Source: an endosymbiont of unidentified scaly snail isolate Monju (GTDB lineage Bacteria > Pseudomonadota > Gammaproteobacteria > Chromatiales > Chromatiaceae). From it: a stretch of DNA of 64,000 nt. A model generated the notes under the pieces. It had not been told where the DNA came from and ran no database searches. It was given only the letters and a program-made list of their open reading frames with translations. Position numbers and translations under genes: made by a program. The stretch is taken from assembly GCF_000801295.1 (NCBI RefSeq), contig NZ_AP012978.1, positions 1,302,001 through 1,366,000 on the forward strand. Reading direction: 5' to 3'. Below, piece after piece: positions 55,250 through 63,670 of this stretch; position 1 is the stretch's first letter; each line of letters starts with the position of its first letter.

Positions 55250-56111
55250 CGTCCCCGGTCGCGCGCCGGCGCCGCCAGGGGGTGCCGACCACCTTCTTGC
55301 GTCCCCGGGCACGGGCCTCCAGCCACGAGCCGGGCCGGAACAGGGTGCCCCAGGGCCGGTCGGCCTTCATGCCCACCGCCGCCAGCAAGGCCTTGCGCTC
55401 GACCCGGTCCAGCTCGCGCCACTGCCCGGCCTTGACCGCGCTGTCGAGGATCACCGGTCCATAGCGCACGCGCTTGAGGCGCGAGACCTGCACACCGACC
55501 GCATCCCACAGGCGCCGCACCTCGCGCTTGCGGCCCTCCATGATGACCACGTGGAACCAGCGGTTCATGCCCTCACCGCCGGATTCGACCACGTCCTCGA
55601 AGCGCGCCGGGCCGTCTTCCAGCTCGATGCCGTTGACCAGCCGGCGCACCATGTCCTCGGTGACTTCGCCGTGCACCCGCACCGCATACTCGCGGTCGAT
55701 CTGGTATTTCGGGTGCATCAGGCGATTGGCCAGTTCGCCGTCGTTGGTGAGCAGCAGCAGGCCGGCACTGTTCACGTCGAGCCGCCCGACAGAGATCCAG
55801 CGCCCCTGCGGCGGACGCGGCAGACGATCGAACACCGTGGGCCGCCCTTCCGGGTCGTGGCGCGTGACCACCTCGCCCTCGGGCTTGTTGTAGAGGATGA
55901 CGAAGCGCTCGCGCCCGGCCAGGCGCTTGCCCGCCACCGGTCGGCCGTCGATCTCGATCCGGTCCTCTTCGGTGGCGCGTGCACCCAGTCGGGCGACCCG
56001 ACCGTTGATGCGCACCCGGCCGTCGCGGATCCACTGTTCAATCTCGCGGCGCGAGCCCAGACCGGCGTTGGCCAGCACCTTCTGCAGACGTTCGCCGCGA
56101 GGATCAGGCAT
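55236..56111 (-). CDS. rluB: 23S rRNA pseudouridine(2605) synthase
   Basis: A 291-residue RluB/RsuA-family enzyme. An S4 RNA-binding domain ([20 protein letters not shown]) is followed by the catalytic domain with [19 protein letters not shown], where the Asp is catalytic. The basic C-terminal tail ([15 protein letters not shown]) is typical of RluB. It overlaps scpB by eight bases; scpA-scpB-rluB is conserved. Confidence 0.93.
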   Translation of the reverse strand: MPDPRGERLQKVLANAGLGSRREIEQWIRDGRVRINGRVARLGARATEEDRIEIDGRPVAGKRLAGRERFVILYNKPEGEVVTRHDPEGRPTVFDRLPRPPQGRWISVGRLDVNSAGLLLLTNDGELANRLMHPKYQIDREYAVRVHGEVTEDMVRRLVNGIELEDGPARFEDVVESGGEGMNRWFHVVIMEGRKREVRRLWDAVGVQVSRLKRVRYGPVILDSAVKAGQWRELDRVERKALLAAVGMKADRPWGTLFRPGSWLEARARGRKKVVGTPWRRRRATGDDAED

Positions 56112-56844
56112 CGGGCCCGGTCCCTTGCACGGTCTCTTCCGGGGACGCCTCGTCCATCCCCGTGCCCGCCAGCACCTCGCGTGCGGCCTCTTCGAGGCTC
56201 ACGTCCTCCCCGGAACCCCCCGAGTCCTTCGCATCGCCGGCCGTATCCGCATCCCCCGTCCCCTTGTCCGCCGGACGGTCGGGATCGTCGAGTTCCAGCT
56301 CCCGATTGATCTCGTCGAGGTCGCGAATCTCGGCGAGCGTCGGCAGGTCGTCCAGCGACTTCAGGTTGAAGTAATCCAGGAACTCGCGCGTGGTGCCATA
56401 CAGCGAGGGTTTGCCCGGCACGTCGCGCTGGCCGACCACGCGGATCCACTCACGCTCGAGCAGGGTGCGGATGATATTGGAACTTACCGACACACCGCGG
56501 ATGTCCTCGATCTCACCACGGGTGATGGGCTGGCGGTAGGCGATCAGGGCGAGCGTCTCCATCAGGGCGCGCGAATAACGCGCCGGGCGCTCGGCCCACA
56601 GGCGCGAGACCCAGGACGAATAGTCCTGGCGCACCTGGATGCGCCAGCCGGAGGCCACCTCCACGACTTCGATGCCCCGACCCTGGTAGTCCTCGGCCAG
56701 GCGCGCCAGTACCTCGCGCAACTGCTTCTTCTCGGGTTGTTCGGCCTCGTCGAACAGGGCCTGCATGCCGTCCAGCGACAGGGTGCCGCCGCTCGCCAGC
56801 AAGGCCGCCTCGATAATATTCTTCAGCTTCTCGGGGTCTGCCAT
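56104..56844 (-). CDS. scpB: Segregation/condensation protein B
   Basis: A winged-helix kleisin partner in the SMC-ScpAB complex that condenses the chromosome. The 246-residue protein starts [20 protein letters not shown] and has two winged-helix modules, with [20 protein letters not shown] and [18 protein letters not shown]. The C-terminal 50 residues are acidic. The start lies one base after the scpA stop. Presence of ScpAB implies an SMC protein elsewhere rather than MukBEF. Confidence 0.95.
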   Translation of the reverse strand: MADPEKLKNIIEAALLASGGTLSLDGMQALFDEAEQPEKKQLREVLARLAEDYQGRGIEVVEVASGWRIQVRQDYSSWVSRLWAERPARYSRALMETLALIAYRQPITRGEIEDIRGVSVSSNIIRTLLEREWIRVVGQRDVPGKPSLYGTTREFLDYFNLKSLDDLPTLAEIRDLDEINRELELDDPDRPADKGTGDADTAGDAKDSGGSGEDVSLEEAAREVLAGTGMDEASPEETVQGTGPDA

Positions 56845-56845
56845 C

Positions 56846-57685
56846 TCAGGCCCTCGCCTTGACGTGAATGGGTGCAAAGCTCTCCGCCTGCACCAGTTCG
56901 ATGAGCTGCTGCTTGATCAGCTCCAGGACCGCCATGAAGGTCACCACCACGCCGGGGCGACCCTCGGCCAGGTCGAACAGGTCGGTGAAGGCGGTAAAGC
57001 CTTCGCTGTTCACCTGGTCGAGTACCCGGCTCATGCGTTCGCGCAGGGACAGCGGTTCGCGCTGGATCTGGTGACTGCTGAACATGTCCGCACGGTGCAG
57101 CACGTCCTTCAGCGCCAGCAGTACTTCGCGCAGGTCCACTTCCGGCGGCTTCTGCTCGAGCTGCTTGTGCGGCACCTCGACCTTGACGGTGAACACGTCG
57201 CGTCCCACCTGCGGCAGCCCGTGGATGTCCTCGGCCGCCTGCTTGTAGCGCTCGTATTCCTGGAGACGACGGATCAGCTCGGCACGCGGATCCTCGCCCT
57301 CCTCCTCGTCCTCGGTGTGCACCCGCGGCAGCAGCATGCGCGACTTGATCTCGGCAAGCATGGCGGCCATCACCAGGTACTCTGCCGCCAGCTCGAAGCG
57401 CAGCTCGTGCATCATCTCGATGTACTGGATGTACTGCACGGTGATTTCGGCGATGGGGATGTCGAGGATGTCCAGGTTCTGCCGGCGGATCAGGTACAGC
57501 AGCAGGTCCAGCGGCCCCTCGAAGGCGTCGAGAAAGACCTCGAGGGCATCCGGTGGGATGTACAGATCCTTGGGCAGGGTGTACTGCGGCTCGCCGGCGA
57601 CCACCGCGAACGGCATCTCCTGCTGCTGCGGCTGCGGCGGGCCGACGAAAGCCGGCTTTTCGTTGCTTTCGGTCTGCGTGTTCAA
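56846..57685 (-). CDS. scpA: Segregation/condensation protein A
   Basis: The kleisin subunit of SMC-ScpAB, 279 residues. The N-terminal EVFLDAFEGPLDLLLYLIRR is a family signature. A winged-helix end (ELIKQQLIELVQAESF) is present. It overlaps the trpS stop and is one base before scpB. Confidence 0.95.
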   Translation of the reverse strand: MNTQTESNEKPAFVGPPQPQQQEMPFAVVAGEPQYTLPKDLYIPPDALEVFLDAFEGPLDLLLYLIRRQNLDILDIPIAEITVQYIQYIEMMHELRFELAAEYLVMAAMLAEIKSRMLLPRVHTEDEEEGEDPRAELIRRLQEYERYKQAAEDIHGLPQVGRDVFTVKVEVPHKQLEQKPPEVDLREVLLALKDVLHRADMFSSHQIQREPLSLRERMSRVLDQVNSEGFTAFTDLFDLAEGRPGVVVTFMAVLELIKQQLIELVQAESFAPIHVKARA

Positions 57686-58896
57686 TAGTCCAGCGACATC
57701 GCGTGCCGCACCTCGTCCATGGTCTCGCGCGCCACCTCGCGCGCGGTTTCACAACCTTCGTTGATGATGTTCTGCACCACCTCGGGCTGTTCCTCGTATT
57801 CGCGCGCCCGCTCCTGGATGGGCTTGAGCTCGGCCAGCACCGCGTCGATCACCGGCTGCTTGCACTCCAGGCAGCCGATGCCCGCCGAGCGACAGCCCTC
57901 CTGCACCCATTCCTGGGTACGCTCGTCCGAGTACACCAGGTGGAATTGCCAGACAGGGCACTTTTCGGGCTCACCCGGATCGCTGCGCCGCACCCGCGCC
58001 GGGTCGGTAGGCATGGTGCGCAACTGCTGTTCGACCTTGGCCGGCGGCGCGGACAGCGAAATGGTGTTGCCGTAGGACTTGGACATCTTGTGTCCGTCCA
58101 GCCCCGGCATCTTCGAGGCGCGGGTGAGCAAGGGCTGTGGCTCGGGCAGTATCACCTTGCCGCCACCCTCCAGGTAACCAAACAGGCGATCACGGTCGGC
58201 CACGCCGATATTCTGCTGTGCTTCGAGCAGGGCGTGCGCTGCGGCCAGGGCCTCGTCGTCACCCTGCTCCTGCCAGGCCCTGCGATAGTTGTTGAACAGC
58301 TTCGCCGCCTTCTTGCCTATCTTCTTGATGGCCTGCTCGGCCTTCTGCTCGAAGTCCGTCTCGCGTCCGTAGATGTGGTTGAAGCGCCGCGCCACCTCGC
58401 GGGTCAGCTCGACGTGCGCCACCTGGTCCTCACCTACCGGCACCAGGCCTGCGCGGTACACCAGGATGTCGGCCGACTGCAGCAAGGGGTAACCGAGGAA
58501 GCCGTAGGTGGACAGGTCCTTTTCCTTGAGCTTCTCCTGCTGATCCTTGTAGCTGGGCACCCGCTCCAGCCAGCTCAGCGGCGTGATCATCGACAGCAGC
58601 AGGTGCAGCTCGGCGTGCTCGGGCACCCGCGACTGGACGAACAGGGTCGCCTCCTTGGGATTGACCCCGGCGGCCAGCCAGTCGATGACCATGTCCCAGG
58701 TGGACTGCGGGATGGCGGACGGGTCGTCGTAATGGGTGGTCAGGGCGTGCCAGTCGGCAACGAAGAAGAAGCACTGGTACTCGTGTTGCAGTTCGACCCA
58801 GTTCTTCAATACCCCGTGATAGTGTCCCAGGTGAAGGCGTCCGGTCGGGCGCATACCCGAGAGGACCCGTGCGTGTTGTGCGGCTACGGCGTTCAA
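57682..58896 (-). CDS. trpS: Tryptophanyl-tRNA synthetase
   Basis: A class I synthetase of 404 residues. HIGH-like motif HLGHYHG near residue 22 and KMSKSYGN near residue 195. The start is a TTG at 58896 with GAGGAG six bases upstream, giving NAVAAQHARVLSGMRPTG; an ATG inside RPTG would remove the active site. The frame further upstream is out-of-frame M50 protease. It is the longer, TrpS2-like form with a C-terminal extension. It is in one operon with scpA. Confidence 0.92.
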   Translation of the reverse strand: MNAVAAQHARVLSGMRPTGRLHLGHYHGVLKNWVELQHEYQCFFFVADWHALTTHYDDPSAIPQSTWDMVIDWLAAGVNPKEATLFVQSRVPEHAELHLLLSMITPLSWLERVPSYKDQQEKLKEKDLSTYGFLGYPLLQSADILVYRAGLVPVGEDQVAHVELTREVARRFNHIYGRETDFEQKAEQAIKKIGKKAAKLFNNYRRAWQEQGDDEALAAAHALLEAQQNIGVADRDRLFGYLEGGGKVILPEPQPLLTRASKMPGLDGHKMSKSYGNTISLSAPPAKVEQQLRTMPTDPARVRRSDPGEPEKCPVWQFHLVYSDERTQEWVQEGCRSAGIGCLECKQPVIDAVLAELKPIQERAREYEEQPEVVQNIINEGCETAREVARETMDEVRHAMSLDY

Positions 58897-58916
58897 GACA
58901 TCTCCTCGATCAAGAT

Positions 58917-59588
58917 TCAGAGCAGGGCCACGCCCAGCAACAGTTTGTACAGACTGAAGACCATCGGCACCAGTGCCGACCCCAGCCAGCCGCTGAGCAA
59001 CAGCACCAGCAGGATCACCAGTCCCCAGGGTTCGAGCCGGGCATAGCGGTGTGCCAGCGACAGCGGCAACAGCGAGGTCACCACCCGACTGCCGTCCAGC
59101 GGCGGGATGGGCAGCAGGTTGAGCACCATCAGGAACAGGTTGATGAGCACCCCGAAGGCCCCGGCCTGCATCAGGAACACACCGGGCCCGGGGAACTGGC
59201 TGCCAATGTAAGGCGCCAAGGCCACCACACCGACCCACAGCAGGGCCATCACCAGGTTGGCGCCCGGGCCGGCAGCGGCGACCAGCGCCATGTCGCGCCG
59301 AGGGTGATTCAGGCGCGCGGCGTCCACCGGTACCGGCTTGGCATAACCGAAAAGAAAACCCACGCCTCCGACCAGAGTGGACAGGGTATAGAGTCCCAGC
59401 GGCAGCAGGATGGTGCCTATCAGGTCGATGTGAGGAATGGGATTGAAGGTGATCCGCCCGAGCTCGCGCGCGGTCGGGTCACCCAGCTTGTCGGCCACCC
59501 AGCCGTGCGCGGCCTCGTGCACCGTGACCGCAAAGATCAACGGCAGCAGCATCACCGACAGTTGCTGTATCAGGCTCAGTTCCTGCAT
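58917..59588 (-). CDS. Site-2-protease-family (M50) membrane metalloprotease
   Basis: A 223-residue membrane protein. The zinc motif HEAAH lies in AVTVHEAAHGWVADKLG near residue 28, and the third ligand Asp in NLLPIPPLDGSRV near residue 157. Four to six membrane spans. These RseP-like small enzymes have unknown substrates. The start at 59588 begins MQELSLIQQLS. It lies between yciO and trpS, a common place for it. Confidence 0.9.
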   Translation of the reverse strand: MQELSLIQQLSVMLLPLIFAVTVHEAAHGWVADKLGDPTARELGRITFNPIPHIDLIGTILLPLGLYTLSTLVGGVGFLFGYAKPVPVDAARLNHPRRDMALVAAAGPGANLVMALLWVGVVALAPYIGSQFPGPGVFLMQAGAFGVLINLFLMVLNLLPIPPLDGSRVVTSLLPLSLAHRYARLEPWGLVILLVLLLSGWLGSALVPMVFSLYKLLLGVALL

Positions 59589-59595
59589 CGGGCGA

Positions 59596-60222
59596 TTATA
59601 CCGGCTCGAACAGGGAGACATCGCCCCGGCCCACGCGCACCACCTGCGGCTGGTCGTCCTCGAAGGCGATCACGCTGGTCGGCTCGTAACCGCAGTAACC
59701 ACCGTCGATGATCAGATCCACTGCATGACCGATGAGGTCGCGCATCTCGTAGGGGTCCATCATGGGCAACTCCTCGCCGGGCAGGATCAGGGTGCTGGAG
59801 AGCAGCGGCTCCCCCAGCTCCTCGCACAGGGCCAGCGCGATGCGATTGTCAGGAATGCGGATACCGATGGTCTTGCGCTTGGCATGCATCAGGCGCTTGG
59901 GCACCTGTTTGGTGGCCGGCAGGATGAAGGTGTAGGGGCCGGGCGTGAGGTGCTTGATCCAGCGGTGCGCCTGGTTGCCCATCTTGGTGTAGGCCGACAG
60001 CTCCGAAAGGCTGCGTCCGACCAGGGTGAAATTGTGTCGCTCGTCGAGCCGGCGAATCTCGCGGATGCGGTCCATGGCCCGCTTGTCGCCCAGGTGTGCC
60101 CCCAGCGCATAGCTGGAGTCAGAGGGATAGACGATCACCCCACCGCCACGCACGATTTCCACCGCCTGGCGGACCAGGCGGGCCTGCGGATTGTCCGGGT
60201 GAATCTGGAAGAACTGCGACAT
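59596..60222 (-). CDS. yciO: YciO, Sua5/YrdC-family protein
   Basis: A 208-residue YrdC-fold protein; YciO resembles the threonylcarbamoyl-AMP synthase TsaC but its own role is less clear. Motifs are VIVYPSDSSYALGAHL near residue 30 and LLSSTLILPGEE near residue 145. The start at 60222 (MSQFFQIHPDNPQARL) is the E. coli YciO start. It lies before the M50 protease and just after the PHP gene. Confidence 0.93.
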   Translation of the reverse strand: MSQFFQIHPDNPQARLVRQAVEIVRGGGVIVYPSDSSYALGAHLGDKRAMDRIREIRRLDERHNFTLVGRSLSELSAYTKMGNQAHRWIKHLTPGPYTFILPATKQVPKRLMHAKRKTIGIRIPDNRIALALCEELGEPLLSSTLILPGEELPMMDPYEMRDLIGHAVDLIIDGGYCGYEPTSVIAFEDDQPQVVRVGRGDVSLFEPV

Positions 60223-60248
60223 CACAAAATCCGTAGCGGGAAGAGCCG

Positions 60249-61111
60249 TCATACGGCGACAGATGGGGCAGCCGATGCAGTATTCAAGGACCAGTCATGC
60301 CACACCGGGCACAGCCCGGCAGGCAACTCGGGCAGGCGCCCCAGCTCGATCCAGGGATTTTCAGGGCCGTGGTAGTCCGACCCGGCCGAGGCGAGCAGAC
60401 CGGTGTCGCGCGCGTGCGCGGCCATGGTGAACACCTCGTCGCGGGTGTGGCTGCCGGAAATCACCTCCATGGCTTCGCCGCCAGCCTCGCGGAACTCGCC
60501 GATCAGCCGTCGCAGCTTGCTGCGGGTTAACCCGTAACGCGCCGGGTGGGCAATCACCGCACGCCCACCGGCAGCGCGGATCCAGCCGATCGCCTCGGCA
60601 AGATCCGCCCATTCGCCCGGGACATGCCCCGGCTTGCCGCTCACCAGGAAACGCCTGAACACCTCGCGGGTAGTCTCCGCGTACCCCGCCTCGACCAGGG
60701 CGCGCGCAAAATGGGTGCGGCTGATCAGGCGCCCGTTGGAGTGCGCGCGGGCCTGCTCGAACAACCCAGGGTAACCAGCACGCTCGAGCCGGCGACCGAT
60801 CTCCTCGGCACGCCAGTCGCGAAAACGGCGCAACCCGGCCAGTCCCTGTTGCAACTCGGCATTCCCGGCATCCACCCGCAAGCCGACGATGTGCACCGTG
60901 CGCCCGCCCCAGGTAACCGAGATCTCCACCCCCGGCACAAAACGCATTCCCCGCCGCGCCGCCTCGGCAGCCGCCTCTTCCAGCCCCTCGAGGGTGTCGT
61001 GGTCGGTCAGCGCCAACGCATGCACCCCGGCGGCCTGTGCGCGCGCCACCAGTTCGGCCGCGGCGGAAGGGTACCGTCCGAGGCAGTGGAATGAGTGTGC
61101 AGATCGGGCAT
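60249..61111 (-). pseudogene. PHP-family phosphoesterase (Rnm/YciV-like), one frameshift
   Basis: The family removes 3'-phosphoadenosine 5'-phosphate or acts as a 5'-3' exoribonuclease (RNase AM). The N-terminal metal motif DLHTHSTASDGT starts at the ATG at 61111 but its frame breaks near 61058-61068, where one base seems missing; in the next frame AAELVARAQAAGVHALALTD follows, then HDTLEGLEEAA and the rest of the 280-residue enzyme. yciV-yciO order is as in E. coli. An ATG at 61120 is also in frame with the N-terminus. The gene may be intact in the organism if this is an indel error. Confidence 0.85.
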
Positions 61112-61192
61112 CGTGGACATCCGATCATCATACCAGTGTCGCACCACCAGCGGCGTGCAATTCCTGCCGCCGGAACAAGGAGAAAAAACCGC

Positions 61193-61223
61193 TTGATCTG
61201 GAGTCGACTCCAGGTTCTAGACT
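61193..61223 (+). promoter_or_regulatory. MerR-family promoter with 19-bp spacer (ZntR-type operator)
   Basis: TTGATC (61193-61198) and TAGACT (61218-61223) are separated by 19 bases, the over-long spacing that MerR-type activators correct. Between them is the perfect 16-bp dyad CTGGAGTCGACTCCAG (61198-61213), the core of the ZntR site at E. coli zntA. It is 26 bases upstream of the first gene's ATG. The likely inducer is a divalent metal (Zn, Cd or Pb) or another MerR-family signal. Confidence 0.82.
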
Positions 61224-61249
61224 AGGCTTTTCCACCAGGGAAAACCGCC

Positions 61250-62059
61250 ATGCACAGACGTCAACTCATCGCCCTCCTGGCCTCGGCAGCTCTGCTGCTG
61301 CCAGTCTCCGCGTCAGCTCATGACCCCATCTTCGGCCTGGGGCCCCATGTCTTGTACAAGGGCGGGATCGAGACCGCCCTGGAATGGGAGGCCGCAAAGG
61401 CCGGCCGGGAACGACAACAGGCACTGACCCTCGAGCTGACCCACGGCCTCACCGGCGACTGGGCAGTGGGTCTGGACCTGCCCTATCGCTTCGTGGACGA
61501 CGGCAGCGCGCAGCGACAGGGACTCGGCGACCTGGCCCTGTTCACCAAGTACCGTTTCTGGCGGGCCGATTCGCTGGCCCTGCAACGCTCGGCAGCAGTC
61601 GCCCTGAAGATCGTTACCGACAGTGCCCGGGACGGGCTGGACAAGGGCGCCACCGATGTCATCACCGGCCTGAGCTACGGCCACGAGGGACGGCGCTGGT
61701 ACGGCTGGGCCAGCGCCCGCTATCGCTACAACGGCGAGGACGGCAACGGCCTGAAACGCGGTGACCGCTGGCTGCTGGACCTGGTCGGCGGCATCCGTCC
61801 CGAGCCGCGCGGCTATCTCGAGACCGACACGGTCTGGCTGCTGGAGCTGAACACCGAGATCGGTCGGCATGCGCAACGCCGCGGCATCTCCCTGCCCGAC
61901 ACCGGCGGAACCGAGGTCTTTCTCTCTCCCGGCATCTTCTGGACCTGGCGCAACTTTGCCATCAAGGCCGGTGTCCAGGTTCCTGTATACGAAGATCTCC
62001 ACGGCCATCAGGACCAATCCGACTACCGATTCCGCCTGACCTTCGAAAATCATTTCTGA
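61250..62059 (+). CDS. Putative outer-membrane beta-barrel protein of a metal operon
   Basis: A 269-residue protein with a signal peptide (MHRRQLIALLASAALLLPVS, cut near SAHDP). The mature part, HDPIFGLGPHVLYKGGIETA, is rich in alternating polar/hydrophobic strands (for example LTLELTHGLTGDWAVGLDLP, WYGWASARYRYNGEDG) and ends in Phe (FRLTFENHF), as outer-membrane barrels do. It resembles the uncharacterised 'transporter' family that accompanies metal resistance genes. First gene after the MerR promoter, with an AGGGA ribosome-binding site. Role in metal passage is inference. Confidence 0.65.
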   Translation: MHRRQLIALLASAALLLPVSASAHDPIFGLGPHVLYKGGIETALEWEAAKAGRERQQALTLELTHGLTGDWAVGLDLPYRFVDDGSAQRQGLGDLALFTKYRFWRADSLALQRSAAVALKIVTDSARDGLDKGATDVITGLSYGHEGRRWYGWASARYRYNGEDGNGLKRGDRWLLDLVGGIRPEPRGYLETDTVWLLELNTEIGRHAQRRGISLPDTGGTEVFLSPGIFWTWRNFAIKAGVQVPVYEDLHGHQDQSDYRFRLTFENHF

Positions 62060-62075
62060 GCACGAGGACTCCACC

Positions 62076-62381
62076 ATGCAACGCCTGTCACTCCTCCTGA
62101 TCCTGCTGTTTCTCGCCAGCGCCCCCTGGGCAGGCGGTACCCGCTATGAAATGCGGGTCGATGGCCTGGCCTGTCCCTTCTGCGCCTACGGCGTCGAGAA
62201 AAAACTGAAGGCGATCGAGGGCACCCGCAACATCGAAGTGGACCTCGACCACGGTATCGTGAAGGTCGATATGGCCGAGGGCCGGGAACTCACCGAGGAG
62301 CAGATGCGCCAGCTGTTCCACGACGCCGGCTTTACCTATCGCAGCATGAAGAAACTGCCGATCGCGGAGAATGGGGAATGA
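62076..62381 (+). CDS. Secreted heavy-metal-associated (HMA) domain protein
   Basis: A 101-residue protein with a signal peptide (MQRLSLLLILLFLASAPWAG) and a ferredoxin-like HMA fold. The metal loop is LACPFCAYGVEKKLKAIEGT near residues 32-51, CxxC with Pro-Phe in place of the usual MT/H-C pattern. It is MerP-like in size and location, a periplasmic binder that would pass ions to the MerT-like partner. A GAGGA ribosome-binding site precedes it; it overlaps the next gene by four bases (ATGA). Confidence 0.83.
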   Translation: MQRLSLLLILLFLASAPWAGGTRYEMRVDGLACPFCAYGVEKKLKAIEGTRNIEVDLDHGIVKVDMAEGRELTEEQMRQLFHDAGFTYRSMKKLPIAENGE

Positions 62382-62782
62382 AGGAGCCAGCCATCGATAC
62401 CCGCACCCGGGGGGTCATCTGGCTGACCCTGTTCTCGACCACCGGCACCCTGCTGTGCTGCGCCCTGCCCATCCTGCTGGTGACCCTGGGTCTGGGCGGC
62501 GCTGTGGTCGCCCTGACCGGGGACTTTCCCTTTCTCATCCCCCTGACCCAGCACAAGGCCTGGATCTTCACCCTGTCGGGACTGATGCTGCTGGTCTCCG
62601 GCTGCCTGCTGTATCGACCGGGACAGGAGTGCCCGACCGACCCCGTACTGGGTACAGCCTGTAGTCGGGCGATGCGCTGGAATCGACGCATCCACGGGGT
62701 CTCGGTGGCGATCTGGGGTGTTGGCTTCGTCGCCGCCTACCTGGCCTTGCCGTTGCGGATCTGGCTGGAAGGACGCCCGTGA
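62378..62782 (+). CDS. MerT-like inner-membrane metal transporter
   Basis: A 134-residue protein with about three hydrophobic segments. The first carries CC in TGTLLCCALPILLVTLGLGG, like the CC pair in the first span of MerT. The LYRPGQECPTDPVLGTACSR loop, with two Cys, matches the MerT cytosolic loop. The third span is VSVAIWGVGFVAAYLAL. The ATG overlaps the HMA gene, so the two are a pair. The metal may be Hg(II) or another ion; no merA reductase is in the window, so mercury detoxification is not supported. Confidence 0.72.
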   Translation: MKEPAIDTRTRGVIWLTLFSTTGTLLCCALPILLVTLGLGGAVVALTGDFPFLIPLTQHKAWIFTLSGLMLLVSGCLLYRPGQECPTDPVLGTACSRAMRWNRRIHGVSVAIWGVGFVAAYLALPLRIWLEGRP

Positions 62783-62900
62783 GCCTGCGTATCGAGGTCT
62801 TTACCGTCCCCGGCTGCGCCACCTTTGCCGCGACAGCGCCGACGGCTGCCCCATCATCGAAGACCTGGACCGCCCGGCCCCGCCGAATGCCGCGGACTGA
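62779..62900 (+). pseudogene. Tiny Cys-rich reading frame, possibly frameshifted
   Basis: A GTG overlaps the MerT-like stop (GTGA) and reads VSLRIEVFTVPGCATF. Near 62822-62826 the frame would have to slip back by one (a missing T in TTT) to continue CRDSADGCPIIEDLDRPAPP and end at 62900. The joined 40-residue peptide would have a thioredoxin-like or metal-binding VPGC...C...C pattern. Without the slip the frame runs on into the next gene, which is not credible. It is a weak but suggestive fourth cistron. Confidence 0.35.
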
Positions 62901-62922
62901 TCCCGGTGTTACACTCGATGGC

Positions 62923-63666
62923 ATGAAAAACCTTCCCGTGGACATCGCCTACCTTTACGAGGTGTTTCGGGAGCAGGCGGAGCGTCTGCTCGAGCACCTC
63001 CAGACGCAACCGGCCGGATCACCGGAACAGGATGATCCGCAACGCCTGATCGGCGCCATGAGCGATCTGTGCAAGATCCTGCGCAAGGCCGAGGCATGCC
63101 AGGCCGGCGAATCTACCGAGACGGCCTGCCAGCCCGAGGAACTCGAGGCGCTGGGCAACTTCGGGTTGCAACTGCTCAACGACCTGAGCGAACAGGCCGC
63201 CGAGGCCGAACTGGCCGACTGCGCGCGCGAGCTGGAAAACCTTTGCCTGCCGCTGGGGGTATGGATCGCCCGCCGCGGTGTGGAAATCCAGCAACTGGCG
63301 CCAGTAGTCAACGCGCTGGCCTGGTATGCCAACCAGACACGCTCGCCCGAGGACATGCAAGTGCTCTATGGACTGGCCACCGAGATCGTGGAGGCAGTCA
63401 GCCCGCACCTCAGCGAAATCGGCACCCGTGATCTGCACCCTTGGCGCCTGCTGCTGATCAACCGCGCCATCGTGGCCACCCGTACCCATCGTCCCAGCCT
63501 GATGGAACCGGCCTTCACCGCCATCGTCGAACAACTGCCCGAGGACGCCCCGCGCTTCTTCGCCGAGGGCATGCAGCAGATGGACCGCGTGGGCTATCCC
63601 GAGCCGGTGCGCCAGGTGATGCGCCGCTTCCACGCCCTGTTCAGCGAAAAGCACACCCTGCATTGA
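62923..63666 (+). CDS. Hypothetical helical protein
   Basis: A 247-residue, probably all-helical soluble protein with no signal or membrane span. Sequence such as IAYLYEVFREQAERLLEHL and ALGNFGLQLLNDLSEQAAEA shows amphipathic helices. I do not recognise the family. The ATG at 62923 starts MKNLPVDIAYL; the open frame continues further upstream but into the metal operon and is not supported. It lies four bases before yciB, so it may be co-transcribed with it. Confidence 0.7.
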   Translation: MKNLPVDIAYLYEVFREQAERLLEHLQTQPAGSPEQDDPQRLIGAMSDLCKILRKAEACQAGESTETACQPEELEALGNFGLQLLNDLSEQAAEAELADCARELENLCLPLGVWIARRGVEIQQLAPVVNALAWYANQTRSPEDMQVLYGLATEIVEAVSPHLSEIGTRDLHPWRLLLINRAIVATRTHRPSLMEPAFTAIVEQLPEDAPRFFAEGMQQMDRVGYPEPVRQVMRRFHALFSEKHTLH

Positions 63667-63670
63667 TTTC

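Noticed and set aside
62779-63666. One 295-residue protein from the GTG at 62779
   Set aside because: The first 48 codons are out of the frame suggested by the Cys-rich peptide and run across its likely stop; the ATG at 62923 gives a coherent helical protein.
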